64,000 bases of DNA from assembly GCF_012847335.1 (NCBI RefSeq), contig NZ_JABBDX010000001.1, positions 62,001-126,000 of the forward strand. Direction: 5' to 3'. Numbering within the stretch: the first letter of the stretch is position 1; each line of letters begins with the position of its first letter. Shown here piece after piece: positions 51,240 to 60,307 of this stretch. The DNA is from Psychrobacter sp. MF31. GTDB taxonomy: Bacteria > Pseudomonadota > Gammaproteobacteria > Pseudomonadales > Moraxellaceae. Both the position numbers and the translations under genes were made by a program. Below the pieces are notes generated by a model, which saw nothing but the letters and a program-made list of their open reading frames with translations, had not been told where the DNA came from and searched no databases.

Positions 51240-51498
51240 TAGTTTCCTCCTGCACATCAGAAGGATTTAGGCTTTGCTTTTCTAGCCACCCTAAAACGTC
51301 CGCATTTCGCCAAGCCACCATTTTTGGAGATAGTTTAACACTTGCAGGAAACCTACCATCGTTACTCCACTCATGTAAAGTCGTTCTCGAAAATGGTAAA
51401 AGTGGCAGAATGTCTTTTGCTCTAGACATTCCCTGAAGCGGCAAAAGGTTACTAACCACACTTTTTTCAGTTTGGGTATTCTTTGTAGAATCTTTCAT
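51232..51498 (-). CDS. AlpA/MerR-like excisionase or regulator
   Basis: The 88-residue protein has a helix-turn-helix of the AlpA type: LPLQGMSRAKDILPLLPFSRTTLHEWSNDGRFPASVKLSPKMVAWRNADVLGWL. AlpA-like proteins activate or excise P4-like and PICI satellites. The ATG at 51498 has a GGAGA site; an upstream extension to 51537 lacks support. It is the promoter-proximal gene of the alpA-primase unit and has two palindromes about 90-125 bases upstream that could be its operator. Confidence 0.85.
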   Translation of the reverse strand: MKDSTKNTQTEKSVVSNLLPLQGMSRAKDILPLLPFSRTTLHEWSNDGRFPASVKLSPKMVAWRNADVLGWLEKQSLNPSDVQEETND

Positions 51499-51587
51499 TC
51501 TAGCGTCTCCGTATATTACGATGATTATCCACCGCAACGAACAGTTACGGTGTAGCTAGAATATAAGGTAGGAATCATACATAGTCA

Positions 51588-51621
51588 TCGCAACTTGCGA
51601 CTTGCAAATCGCAACTTGCGA
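51588..51621. promoter_or_regulatory. Paired perfect palindromes upstream of the alpA-primase operon
   Basis: The 13-base palindrome TCGCAACTTGCGA occurs twice, at 51588-51600 and 51609-51621, exactly 21 bases (two helix turns) apart. The spacer CTTGCAAA holds a partial extra half-site. This geometry suits two dimers bound on the same DNA face, most likely a repressor of the satellite replication genes. Confidence 0.7.
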
Positions 51622-51624
51622 AAA

Positions 51625-52491
51625 TTAGTCTAAACTACGTTTGTTAGCTTCTGTGAAGATCTTTTCAATATTGCTCTTGCTGAGCTTTGGAGTCTCCTTA
51701 GCAGTGATGTGATCAACTATTTCACTTTGATTAACAAAATTGATTTTGTTCTTTTTCTCAGTAGATAAAACTTTGGACTCTTGGTCTAATCCCAATATTA
51801 TATCCTTAAGAGCGAATATAAGACGATAGGCGCTGTCCTTCACATCATTTAGATTTTCAGTAGGTTCTTGAAGTTGAGTAGCTCGCAGATCTCTCTTTAA
51901 TCTATCGACTTCTACCTCTAATAGGTTTCTACCACGTTTTAAACGTTCAATATGCTCTCTAGCTTCTTCAAGTTCATTTTCTAAATAATCGTTTCTTTGC
52001 TTGTTTTTATATTCACTGACTATATCTAGTAATTCTTCTTTATCAAAAACTATTTCGCATTTCAAACCAGTTTTTAGGTGTTTTTCATTTATCTTGTCAT
52101 TTATATTATATAAACAATAACCTAATGAAAGATCCTTATTTTTTAGATTTTCATTACTAATACTATAGATCTTAATTTCTTGAGCTACAGGATTTCCAAC
52201 TCCTAAGATAGCTTCAAGACAAAATTCTGAAAGGAATATGTTTTCGTTAGATAACTTAAATATACCCGAAACATAAAACTCTTCTTCAAAGAGTTTGAAG
52301 ACATAGTCAATACCTCTCAAAACTGTTCCATTTTTAGTAAGGTGGGCAGCACCTTTGTAGTCAAGATAGGGGGTCAATTGACCAGATTTTATTCTTCTAT
52401 ACACTTCAGTGTCACTTATGCTTTTATCTATCATATCTTTGAAAAGTGCAACAGAGTCTTTAAAATTATAAAAATCACTACTTTTTAACAT
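51625..52491 (-). CDS. Coiled-coil protein of the satellite, unknown function
   Basis: The 288-residue protein is not recognised. The N-terminus (VALFKDMIDKSISDTEVYRRIKSGQLTPYLDYKGAAHLTKNG) looks like a small helical DNA-binding module. The middle (FEEEFYVSGIFKLSNENIFLSEFCLE) is beta-rich. Residues about 160-210 (NELEEAREHIERLKRGRNLLEVEVDRLKRDLRA) form a strong coiled coil, so it should oligomerise. It starts six bases before the integrase stop; ATG 52491 was chosen over TTG 52500. The palindromes at 51588 lie just after its stop. A regulatory role is plausible but unproved. Confidence 0.7.
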   Translation of the reverse strand: MLKSSDFYNFKDSVALFKDMIDKSISDTEVYRRIKSGQLTPYLDYKGAAHLTKNGTVLRGIDYVFKLFEEEFYVSGIFKLSNENIFLSEFCLEAILGVGNPVAQEIKIYSISNENLKNKDLSLGYCLYNINDKINEKHLKTGLKCEIVFDKEELLDIVSEYKNKQRNDYLENELEEAREHIERLKRGRNLLEVEVDRLKRDLRATQLQEPTENLNDVKDSAYRLIFALKDIILGLDQESKVLSTEKKNKINFVNQSEIVDHITAKETPKLSKSNIEKIFTEANKRSLD

Positions 52492-52496
52492 AAAAA

Positions 52497-53687
52497 TCAA
52501 TAACCTTTTCGAAAACTATTATCTATAAAATCTGCCCACGCATTCATCATATCTCGACGATAATCTAAATGCTGCGCTCCGTTATAAGCTTTACTTATCT
52601 TGTTTTCTTGTTCATGAGCAAGCTGTAGCTCTATAGCTTCATGCATATAACCTTGTTCGTGCAGGGTGGTACTCGCTAGCCCTCGAAAACCGTGTCCTGT
52701 CATCTTATATTTATAGCCCATCTGATAAAGCGCGTTAATAAAAGCATTTTGGCTGTATGGTTTGCGAGTTGAGGGGTTATAGAATACATATTGGTCCGAA
52801 AACCCTAGTGCTTGTATTTGCTTTAATATTTCTATAACTGGAGATGCAAGGGGAACTATATGAGGGCGATTCATTTTCATTTTTTCGGCAGGTATTCGCC
52901 AAGTTCTATCGTTCCAATCTATCTCTGACCACTCCATGAATCTAAGCTCATTGGTGCGTACGAACGTATAGCATAGGAACCATAAGCCTAATTTAACTGT
53001 GATATGACCAGTATAATTATCAATATCTTTTAAAAGTTGAGGCAGCTCTTTTGAAGTGATTCGGCTGTGGTTTTTGGTTTTATGCGGTTTAATTGCCGCT
53101 GATAAATCTGCTGCAGGATTATATGTCGCTAAGCCTGTTCTTATAGCATGTTTAAATATTTGACCCACTTCGGCCATAATGCGTCGAGCCATCTCATTAG
53201 CACCGCGTGACTCGACGTTTTTACCAATCTTCAAAATATCGGGTGAGGTAATATCGTTGATAAGCTTATTACCTATTATTGGTTTTACATCACGTTCATA
53301 AGCAGAATAGTTACGGCTAAAGGTAGAAGGGGCTAAAATGGTTTTGCGGTCTGCATACCAAGCTTGAGCAATAGTATCAAAAAGCCTCGAGCCATCTTGT
53401 TCAGCACGCTTCTCTTTTTTCTTATCGTTTGGGTTAATTCCTTCAGTGATCAGCTGTTTTATTTCTAGATTACGCTGGCGTGCCTGCTGTAATGTAATCA
53501 CCGGATACTTGCCCAAAGTGAGCGACTGCTGTTTACCCTGCCAGCGATAAGCGCTGACCCAGACTTTGTTCCCAGTATGTCTTACCCATAATTGAAGACC
53601 ATCGCCATCACTGTGTTTGTCAGGGCGGCTAGGGGTACATTTTTCACTTGGGGTTAGTTTGTTAATAATAGTATGAGTTAATGACAT
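52497..53687 (-). CDS. int: P4-type tyrosine integrase
   Basis: The 396-residue integrase begins with the arm-binding DUF4102 domain (DGDGLQLWVRHTGNKVWVSAYRWQGKQQSLTLGKYPVITLQQAR), then a core-binding helical domain and a catalytic domain. Catalytic residues: Arg in FVRTNELRFMEW near 246, HIVPLAS strand, HGFRGLAS near 329, His in QLAHEQ, and nucleophile Tyr in SKAYNGAQ near 371. The gene lies 150 bases from the 3' end of an intact CAT-anticodon tRNA, the classic insertion site. TTGGTATA repeats upstream may be arm sites or an operator. Confidence 0.94.
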   Translation of the reverse strand: MSLTHTIINKLTPSEKCTPSRPDKHSDGDGLQLWVRHTGNKVWVSAYRWQGKQQSLTLGKYPVITLQQARQRNLEIKQLITEGINPNDKKKEKRAEQDGSRLFDTIAQAWYADRKTILAPSTFSRNYSAYERDVKPIIGNKLINDITSPDILKIGKNVESRGANEMARRIMAEVGQIFKHAIRTGLATYNPAADLSAAIKPHKTKNHSRITSKELPQLLKDIDNYTGHITVKLGLWFLCYTFVRTNELRFMEWSEIDWNDRTWRIPAEKMKMNRPHIVPLASPVIEILKQIQALGFSDQYVFYNPSTRKPYSQNAFINALYQMGYKYKMTGHGFRGLASTTLHEQGYMHEAIELQLAHEQENKISKAYNGAQHLDYRRDMMNAWADFIDNSFRKGY

Positions 53688-53688
53688 G

Positions 53689-53762
53689 TTGGTATATCTC
53701 CACGTTGGTATAATCTATACCAACAAATATACCAATATTCTATGTGATTCGCCATATACCAA
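53689..53762. promoter_or_regulatory. TTGGTATA repeat cluster between int and the tRNA
   Basis: Five copies of the octamer: TTGGTATA at 53689 and 53705, and its complement TATACCAA at 53716, 53728 and 53755. The pair 53705-53723 forms a perfect palindrome with a three-base centre. The location next to the attachment site and just before int suggests integrase arm-type sites, an Xis site, or autoregulation of int. Confidence 0.7.
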
Positions 53763-53789
53763 GATATTCGTAAAACTCAAAAAACCTTA

Positions 53790-53825
53790 TAAAAAAAGGC
53801 TTGCCGTATCGCTACGAACAAGCCT
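53790..53825 (-). terminator. Intrinsic terminator after the CAT-anticodon tRNA
   Basis: On the minus strand, AGGCTTG/CAAGCCT stem with a 15-base loop followed by seven T, 12 bases past the tRNA 3' end. Confidence 0.85.
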
Positions 53826-53836
53826 GATTTGATATG

Positions 53837-53913
53837 TGGTGGGCCCAGTAGGACTTGAACCTACGACCAAAGGATTATGAGTCCTCTGCTCTAACCAACT
53901 GAGCTATAGGCCC
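53837..53913 (-). tRNA. tRNA with CAT anticodon, probably tRNA-Ile2 (lysidine type) or tRNA-Met
   Basis: The minus strand gives a complete 77-base cloverleaf: acceptor GGGCCTA, D-arm GCTCAGTTGGTTAGAGC, anticodon arm AGGACTCATAATCCT with CAT, T-arm CGTAGGTTCAAGTCCTACG, and encoded CCA. The anticodon CAT can read ATG or, after lysidine modification, ATA. The anticodon-stem GACTCATAATC pattern resembles E. coli ileX more than metT, but the assignment is not certain. The neighbouring integrase indicates that its 3' end is the satellite attachment site. Confidence 0.95.
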
Positions 53914-53976
53914 TAATTGAGAAGCATTATGATACCTGATTTTTTGAAATTATCAAGCAAAAGATGAGCCGTTATT

Positions 53977-54771
53977 TCAACCCAAACCGCCAGCAATGGT
54001 CAGACTGCGACCGCCATCAATGGTGATGATTTCGCCGGTAATATAGCTTGCTTTTGCCAAAAACAAAGCGCAATCAGCAATATCTTCGGGCATTCCTAAG
54101 CGCTGCATCGGAATGGAGCGCCCGATTTGCTGCTTTTGCTCGTCGCTTAATCCTTGGTCGCTGTCATCTTCGGGTAAAATGTTCGCCCCCGGAGCAATGC
54201 CATTAACGCGAAGGTTTGGCGCAAGCTCCAATGCCAAGGATTTGACCATCATAGCATGCGCCGCTTTTGCCATATTATATACCGTATAATTTAAGAACGG
54301 CTGATGCGCGCCATGAATATCAAGAAGGCTAATCATACAGCCTTTTGACCTTGCAAGCTCATGGCTTAAAGCTTGACTTAAAAGGAGCGGCGCTTTGGCA
54401 TTGGTGAGCATCAACTCCTCCCAGTGCTGCAACTTAATATCGCCAATCGGGGTTGGATAAAACCGTGATGCGTTATGAATTAACACGTCAAGCCTACCAA
54501 AAGTGCGAATAACCGTTTGCGTAAATTGTTGCAGTTTCTGCGGACAGTTGACCAGTACCAAATCAGCTTTAATAACCGCTGCGCTATTGTCGCGTTTGGC
54601 ATTCAGTTTTTTTGCTAAATGTAAGGCGTCTTGATGACTTTGATGGCAATGAATAATGACGCGGTAGCCCTGATCGTGAGCCGCGCAAATAATCGCCGCG
54701 CCGATACGTTTTGCTGCGCCGGTGACTAGCATAACGGGTGCGTCCGTTTTTTGAGAAAAACTTGAGGTCAT
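53977..54771 (-). CDS. folM: Pteridine reductase / dihydromonapterin reductase-like SDR (FolM/PTR1 type)
   Basis: This short-chain dehydrogenase reduces pterins with NADPH. The coenzyme loop is MLVTGAAKRIGAAII, with the arginine typical of PTR1 (TGxxxRxG). The catalytic run LLDIHGAHQPFLNYTVYNMAKAAHAMM has Asp in place of the usual Ser, plus Tyr and Lys, the exact PTR1/FolM triad. Start alternatives 54780 and 54771 have no strong ribosome site; 54771 follows the cca stop within a few bases. Such reductases supply tetrahydrobiopterin or tetrahydromonapterin. It is likely co-transcribed with cca. Confidence 0.82.
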   Translation of the reverse strand: MTSSFSQKTDAPVMLVTGAAKRIGAAIICAAHDQGYRVIIHCHQSHQDALHLAKKLNAKRDNSAAVIKADLVLVNCPQKLQQFTQTVIRTFGRLDVLIHNASRFYPTPIGDIKLQHWEELMLTNAKAPLLLSQALSHELARSKGCMISLLDIHGAHQPFLNYTVYNMAKAAHAMMVKSLALELAPNLRVNGIAPGANILPEDDSDQGLSDEQKQQIGRSIPMQRLGMPEDIADCALFLAKASYITGEIITIDGGRSLTIAGGLG

Positions 54772-54772
54772 A

Positions 54773-55954
54773 TTATACATCAGCGCCCAGTTGAGCCTTA
54801 ATCTTATCAATTCTTGCTTGTTTTATAGCGATGCCGATGTCCGCGCCTTGTAAATTGGGGTCAATATTTTTAATCGAGATGCTGTTATAGTCATCAATCG
54901 CTTGTGACATCTTAATTTTCTGGCTTGCCAATTGCCAAGTTTGTGCAACTTTCATGAGTTCGATAAAGCGATTGGGATGTTTGTCTGCCGAAATAGACTG
55001 AATCAACTCTACCAAATCATTGGCATCAACTGCCTCAAAATTGGTCAAAATTTCAAGATGCGTTATAAACCAAAGGGCAAATTGGGTGATATTTTTGGGA
55101 ACTTTGTTTTCATTGCCAAAGGTACGGATAGTGGTAAGTGTATTTTCTAGTTCTGTAGTTGATGACGAATTAAAGCTAGTCATTAATAATGCCCATCGCT
55201 GCTGCAAATTTAGTTGAAAACTTTGGGCAAGTTCAAGGCTTGCAAAAACTTGCAATCGTAATTGATGGCTTGATTTATGTTGATGCCAAGCGTCATCAAG
55301 CTTCGGGTAAAGGGCTTGTAACGCGCCGATCTCATCAAGACTTTGCCAATAAACCTGCGGTGCCTCTTGCATGAGCGCTCGGCTTGATTCTTGCCAAATG
55401 CGCTCGCAACTTAAATGAGCAAGCTCACCACTGTCAACCAGTGAGGTCATCAATGCCAAAGTTTCCTCAGCAATGCTAAAGCCAAGAGGGGAATAGCGGC
55501 TATAAAATCGTGCCGTTCGTAGCACTCGCAGCGGATCTTCGCTAAACGCGCTTGAAACGTGCCGCAAGGATTTATTTTTAATATCTTCAAGACCACCATA
55601 GTAATCAATAACTTGGTTATCAACTGGAGAGCTGTCACTCAAGCTTGTCACCTCAATTGCCATGGCATTTACAGTTAAATCTCGGCGCGCCAAGTCGTCT
55701 TGCAAGGTCACCTCAGGGCTGGCAAACACTTGAAAGCCTTGGTAGCCGTGACCCAACTTGCGCTCGGTTCGAGCAAGGGCAAACTCTTCTTTGGTTTTTG
55801 GGTGCAAAAATACTGGAAAATCAGCACCCACTTGGTGAAATCCGGCGGCAAGCATCTCATCAACACAGCTGCCGACCACGACAAAGTCTTTATCTTTGAT
55901 CGGTCGCCCAAGCAGTTGGTCACGAACAGCGCCGCCTACCAAATAAACTTTCAT
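54773..55954 (-). CDS. cca: CCA tRNA nucleotidyltransferase
   Basis: The enzyme adds or repairs the 3' CCA of tRNAs. The class II nucleotidyltransferase head is intact: [28 protein letters not shown] (GGxVRD and metal aspartates), [15 protein letters not shown] and [14 protein letters not shown] near residue 85, [15 protein letters not shown] near 140. The C-terminal half aligns with the E. coli enzyme but the HD phosphohydrolase motif (HDxGK) is not found; the corresponding site reads [10 protein letters not shown]. It is 393 residues, slightly shorter than E. coli Cca (412). The stop lies next to the folM start. Confidence 0.93.
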   Translation of the reverse strand: MKVYLVGGAVRDQLLGRPIKDKDFVVVGSCVDEMLAAGFHQVGADFPVFLHPKTKEEFALARTERKLGHGYQGFQVFASPEVTLQDDLARRDLTVNAMAIEVTSLSDSSPVDNQVIDYYGGLEDIKNKSLRHVSSAFSEDPLRVLRTARFYSRYSPLGFSIAEETLALMTSLVDSGELAHLSCERIWQESSRALMQEAPQVYWQSLDEIGALQALYPKLDDAWHQHKSSHQLRLQVFASLELAQSFQLNLQQRWALLMTSFNSSSTTELENTLTTIRTFGNENKVPKNITQFALWFITHLEILTNFEAVDANDLVELIQSISADKHPNRFIELMKVAQTWQLASQKIKMSQAIDDYNSISIKNIDPNLQGADIGIAIKQARIDKIKAQLGADV

Positions 55955-56013
55955 GATGATTTTCCTTCATTTTAAAATCGCACGGGCTATTTTAAAAAAT
56001 AAATGTTGGTAAT

Positions 56014-56041
56014 AAAAAAGCCAATATCTTACGATATTGGC
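56014..56041 (-). terminator. Intrinsic terminator after maeB
   Basis: A perfect nine-base stem GCCAATATC/GATATTGGC with a four-base loop, followed on the minus strand by six T. Confidence 0.92.
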
Positions 56042-56087
56042 TCAGTGATGAGCAAGTGAGGTCTTTCTCATCTTTTAAAATTGCTAA

Positions 56088-58430
56088 CTAGCGAAGCTGC
56101 TTATTCTCCAAATCCTGAGCTTCCGTAACGGCAAGCGCAGTCATATTAACCACGCGGCGCGCCGTTGCCGATGGGGTCAAGATATGAACGGGTTTATTGG
56201 CGCCAAGCAGGATAGGACCAATGGAGGCGCTTTGGGTTGCCGTTTTCAGTAAGTTAAAGGCAATGTTTGCAGCATCAACTGAAGGCATGATCAGTAAGTT
56301 TGCCGAACCTTTAAGCGTACTTGAGGGCAAGTCGTCTAAGCGAATGCGCTCGTTTAGCGCCGCATCGCCTTGCATTTCACCATCGAATTCAAAGTCAACG
56401 TTCATGTCGCTTAGCAATTGATAAACTTTGCGCATTTTGACGGCACTTGGGCGATCTGAGGTGCCAAAGTTTGAATGCGATACCAATGCCACTCGCGGGG
56501 TGATGCCAAAGCGGCGCATTTGTGCAACGGCTAAAACTGTCATTTCTGCCAGTTGCTCAGCGGTAGGATCATCGTGGATATAAGTGTCCGCGATAAATAC
56601 GTTACGATCTTGCATTAAGACGGCGTTCATGGCGTAAAAGTCGTTAACGCCTTCTTTTTTACCAATGACGCTTTGGACATATCTTAAATGCAGATGATAA
56701 TGGCTAAACGTGCCACAAATCATGCCATCAGCGTCGCCATTTTCAACCAAAAGCGCACCGATCAATGACGTTTTGCGGCGAACATCACGGCGGGCAAGCT
56801 CGGGGCTAACGCCGCAGCGTTTGTTTTTTTCGTAATAACCCTGCCAGTAATCTTTGTAGCGTGGGTCGTCGTCTTGATTGACGATGGTGATGTTTTCGCC
56901 ATCTTTTAGGCGCAGTCCTAAACGCTGAATGTTTTTTTCAATAATGGCTGGTCGACCAACCAAGATGGGTTTGGCAAGCTCTTCATCAACGACCACTTGA
57001 ACGGCAAGCAAGATGTTATGGTCTTCGCCTTCACAATAAACAATGCGTTTTGGATCGGTTTTGGCGCGTGAAAAAATAGGCTTCATCACAAATGCTGAGT
57101 TATAAACAAACTCAGACAATTGCTGACGATAAGCTCTAAAATCGTCAATCGGTAAAGTTGCAACGCCAGATTCCATGGCGGCTTTGGCAACGGCAGGGGC
57201 GATTTCGATGATTAAGTTTGGCTCAAGAGGACCTGGAATTAAATAGTCACGACCAAAGCTTTTGCTAGTGTCAGTCGTTTTTGCGCGCGTGGTGGTTGGC
57301 ATAGCTTCAACATGAGCCATAGCCGCAATAGCGCGCACGCAAGCAATTTTCATCTCCTCGTTAACCGTTGTTGCACCAACATCGAGCGCGCCGCGGAAAA
57401 TATAAGGAAAGCAAAGGGCATTATTTACTTGGTTTGGATAATCTGAGCGACCGGTTGCCATAATGACATCTGGGCGAACCGAATGCGCAACTTCTGGCAT
57501 GATTTCAGGCGTTGGGTTGGCAAGCGCAAAGATAATCGGATCTCGCGCCATGCGTTTGACCATATCAGGGGTGAGCGTTCCTGGCATAGAAAGCCCTAAG
57601 AACATATCCGTACCATCGATCAATTCGTTGATCGTGGTCGCATCAGTATCACGGGCATAACGAACTTTAGACTCATCCAAGTTATCGCGACTGGTTGAAA
57701 TGATGCCGCGAGAGTCTGACACATAAATATGCTCTTTTTGAACGCCAAGCGCGCACAATAAATCAAGACACGAAATCGCAGCCGCCCCTGCGCCTGAACA
57801 AATCACTTTGATGTCTTCGATTTTTTTATCAGCGATCAATAGTGCGTTTAACAATGCCGCACCAACAATGATGGACGTGCCGTGCTGATCGTCGTGAAAT
57901 ACCGGAATGTTCATGCGTTTGCGCAGTTCGCGCTCGATTTTAAAACATTCTGGCGCTTTAATATCTTCTAAATTAATTCCGCCAAAGGTTGGCTCTAAAG
58001 CGGCGACCGCCTCGATAAATTTGTCCGGATCATTTTGCGCCACTTCAATGTCAAAGACATCAATTCCCGCAAATTTTTTGAACAATACGCCTTTACCTTC
58101 CATGACCGGCTTTGATGCCAAAGGTCCGATATTGCCAAGACCGAGAACCGCCGTTCCGTTAGTAATGACGCCGACCAAATTGTTACGGGCGGTATATCTT
58201 GCTGCAAGGGTAGGGTCTCTTGCAATCTCAAGGCAAGGTACGGCAACGCCAGGCGAGTAAGCCAGTGCAAGATCGCGCTGGTTGGCAAGCTGTTTGGTTG
58301 GGGTAACTGAAATTTTACCAGGGCGAGGATTGGCATGGTAGTGCAAAGCGGCTTGTTCAAACTGCTCTTTGTCCAAGTTTGCATTTTCCGTGTTCGAGTT
58401 CGTATCGTCAGTCATAATAGTGGCCATCAT
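56088..58430 (-). CDS. maeB: NADP-dependent malic enzyme with C-terminal phosphotransacetylase-like domain
   Basis: MaeB converts malate to pyruvate and CO2, making NADPH. The malic domain occupies roughly residues 15-430: [37 protein letters not shown] near 180, [17 protein letters not shown] near 210 and [14 protein letters not shown] near 305. The rest (about 440-770) resembles phosphotransacetylase ([31 protein letters not shown]), thought to be regulatory. Length (780 aa) is typical. The start region has several ATG codons (58430, 58427, 58415) without a strong ribosome site. Confidence 0.95.
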   Translation of the reverse strand: MMATIMTDDTNSNTENANLDKEQFEQAALHYHANPRPGKISVTPTKQLANQRDLALAYSPGVAVPCLEIARDPTLAARYTARNNLVGVITNGTAVLGLGNIGPLASKPVMEGKGVLFKKFAGIDVFDIEVAQNDPDKFIEAVAALEPTFGGINLEDIKAPECFKIERELRKRMNIPVFHDDQHGTSIIVGAALLNALLIADKKIEDIKVICSGAGAAAISCLDLLCALGVQKEHIYVSDSRGIISTSRDNLDESKVRYARDTDATTINELIDGTDMFLGLSMPGTLTPDMVKRMARDPIIFALANPTPEIMPEVAHSVRPDVIMATGRSDYPNQVNNALCFPYIFRGALDVGATTVNEEMKIACVRAIAAMAHVEAMPTTTRAKTTDTSKSFGRDYLIPGPLEPNLIIEIAPAVAKAAMESGVATLPIDDFRAYRQQLSEFVYNSAFVMKPIFSRAKTDPKRIVYCEGEDHNILLAVQVVVDEELAKPILVGRPAIIEKNIQRLGLRLKDGENITIVNQDDDPRYKDYWQGYYEKNKRCGVSPELARRDVRRKTSLIGALLVENGDADGMICGTFSHYHLHLRYVQSVIGKKEGVNDFYAMNAVLMQDRNVFIADTYIHDDPTAEQLAEMTVLAVAQMRRFGITPRVALVSHSNFGTSDRPSAVKMRKVYQLLSDMNVDFEFDGEMQGDAALNERIRLDDLPSSTLKGSANLLIMPSVDAANIAFNLLKTATQSASIGPILLGANKPVHILTPSATARRVVNMTALAVTEAQDLENKQLR

Positions 58431-58691
58431 TAAAAGATAAAATTAAAGCGATCGCTTGATCTAGGTCTCATCTTTAAAGCACGATCGATGATCATCAGCC
58501 TTTTTTGCTGATAGGCAACTTATTCTAGCACTATTGCCAAATCGCTGCCTAGTCAACCTGATTTTAACGTACAAAAATATATGAAAATTTTATAGATAGC
58601 ATTTAGCATTTTAATAATAGACGTTTAAAATATAAAAAATTTATCAATTAATACCTAAGTCATTGTTAAAACTGCTATTTTTTAGATAAAA

Positions 58692-60167
58692 TCAAGATGA
58701 ACAGCTGATCGCAAGCGGCGGTGCATTGTTATCAGGTGGTGTAATATCTAATTCGGTAGCAATATCTTGAACGATAAATGGCTGACTGAGCAGTTCAAAC
58801 AATCGTGAAACTTCGCTAAAGTCATCTTTTTCAGCGGCAATAATTGCCCGTTGCGCCATATCATTGCGCAAGATATAAACGGGATTGCTTTCGGTTAGGC
58901 GCTTAACAACGTCTTTTTGTGGCAAATTTTGCCAAAGGTTTTGGTAGCGCGATTGCCAATCTTGCCAAGATTGGACAGCGTTTTGCCCTTTTGCTTGGAT
59001 GTCTTGATTGATCGTGGCAAGTAACTTGGCTTCAAAAGTAAATTTATCGGGGTCAACCAATGCCAAAAGCGCACGAAAGCTGTTGGTATAATCTAAGCGA
59101 TAATCTTCTAATAAAGTTAACCAATCAAACGCAAGGTTTAAGCTGTCTTGATCAAATGCTAATCCCAGTTTGTCGCAAAGCCCCCGTTGATAATGCTGCA
59201 TAAAAGTGGGCTCATAATGAGAAAGCGCATCGCTGAGCGCTTGGCGACTGACGCCGGATAAGCGCATAAAGTGCGGCAGCCAAACATTTAAGTTCCAATG
59301 CCCAATCGCAGGCTGATTTTGGTAGGCATAGCGTCCGGTAAAGTCTGAATGATTGTTAATCCAAGCCGGATTAAAGCGCTCCATAAAGCCAAAAGGTCCA
59401 AAATCAAGCGTACTTCCGGTAATCGATAGATTGTCCGTATTCATCACGCCATGCGCAAAGCCGATCAGTTGCCAATCTGCAATCAAGCGCGCCGTATTTT
59501 TGACGACAGTTTCTAAAAATGCCAAAACAGGATGGTCCGCCGATTGGCAATCCGGATAATACGTAGCGATCATATACTCGGTAAATGGCTTTAATAGATC
59601 AGGGGCAAAGCTTGCAATCCATTCGATATGACCTAGCCGAATATGACAATCCGCCACCCGAATCAGCGCCGCTCCTGCTTCAATCGTTTCGCGCTGAACC
59701 GGTGTTTTGGAAGTCACAATCCCAAGCGCTTCTGATGAGGCAACACCAAGATGGGTGAGCGCATGACCGCCCAAATACTCACGAATGCTGCTTCGAAGTA
59801 CCGCCCGACCATCGCCCATCCGCGAGTAGGGCGTCAACCCGCTGCCTTTTAAATGCAAATCTTGAAGCTTACCATTGCCATCGATCACTTGCGCCAAAAG
59901 TAATCCGCGACCATCGCCAAGCTGACCTGCCCATTGCCCAAACTGATGACCGGCATACGCCATCGCAAGCGGACAAAAATCCTCAGGAACGTAAGCGCCA
60001 CCGATGATATCGACCCAATTTTCCATTAATTCCTTATCATCTGACCAACCAAGTTTATCAGCCAATTTTTGATTAAAATGAACGGGCATTGGGGCATCAA
60101 GTGGGGTTGGCGGCTGCCGATGATACAGCCTTGGGTCTAATTTCGCATAAGTGTTTTGATAATTCAT
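58692..60167 (-). CDS. selO: Protein adenylyltransferase SelO (YdiU/UPF0061 family)
   Basis: SelO is a pseudokinase-fold enzyme that transfers AMP to Ser, Thr or Tyr of target proteins, linked to redox stress. Motifs: YAGHQFGQWAGQLGDGRGLLLAQV near residue 68, DLHLKGSGLTPYSRMGDGRAVLRSSIREYLGGHAL near 100-135, GFAHGVMNTDNLSITGSTLDFGPFGFM near 235-260 (metal-binding Asn and Asp). At 491 residues it matches the family. The C-terminal CSS places a cysteine two residues before the end; E. coli SelO has a related conserved C-terminal cysteine. Confidence 0.93.
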   Translation of the reverse strand: MNYQNTYAKLDPRLYHRQPPTPLDAPMPVHFNQKLADKLGWSDDKELMENWVDIIGGAYVPEDFCPLAMAYAGHQFGQWAGQLGDGRGLLLAQVIDGNGKLQDLHLKGSGLTPYSRMGDGRAVLRSSIREYLGGHALTHLGVASSEALGIVTSKTPVQRETIEAGAALIRVADCHIRLGHIEWIASFAPDLLKPFTEYMIATYYPDCQSADHPVLAFLETVVKNTARLIADWQLIGFAHGVMNTDNLSITGSTLDFGPFGFMERFNPAWINNHSDFTGRYAYQNQPAIGHWNLNVWLPHFMRLSGVSRQALSDALSHYEPTFMQHYQRGLCDKLGLAFDQDSLNLAFDWLTLLEDYRLDYTNSFRALLALVDPDKFTFEAKLLATINQDIQAKGQNAVQSWQDWQSRYQNLWQNLPQKDVVKRLTESNPVYILRNDMAQRAIIAAEKDDFSEVSRLFELLSQPFIVQDIATELDITPPDNNAPPLAISCSS

Positions 60168-60242
60168 GAGAATAATCCTTAATTTTTAACCACTATATCA
60201 CAGCAGCAATCGGACGAAAAAACTCGCTATAAAAAGCAACAT

Positions 60243-60275
60243 AAAAAAATCCCCCTAGCCATGTCAGCTAGAGGG
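60243..60275 (-). terminator. Intrinsic terminator after the fatty acid desaturase
   Basis: On the minus strand a CCCTCTAGC/GCTAGGGGG stem with a seven-base loop is followed by A and seven T. Confidence 0.9.
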
Positions 60276-60307
60276 AGGAGAAAACAAAATCGTTTTTATT
60301 TAGGGCA

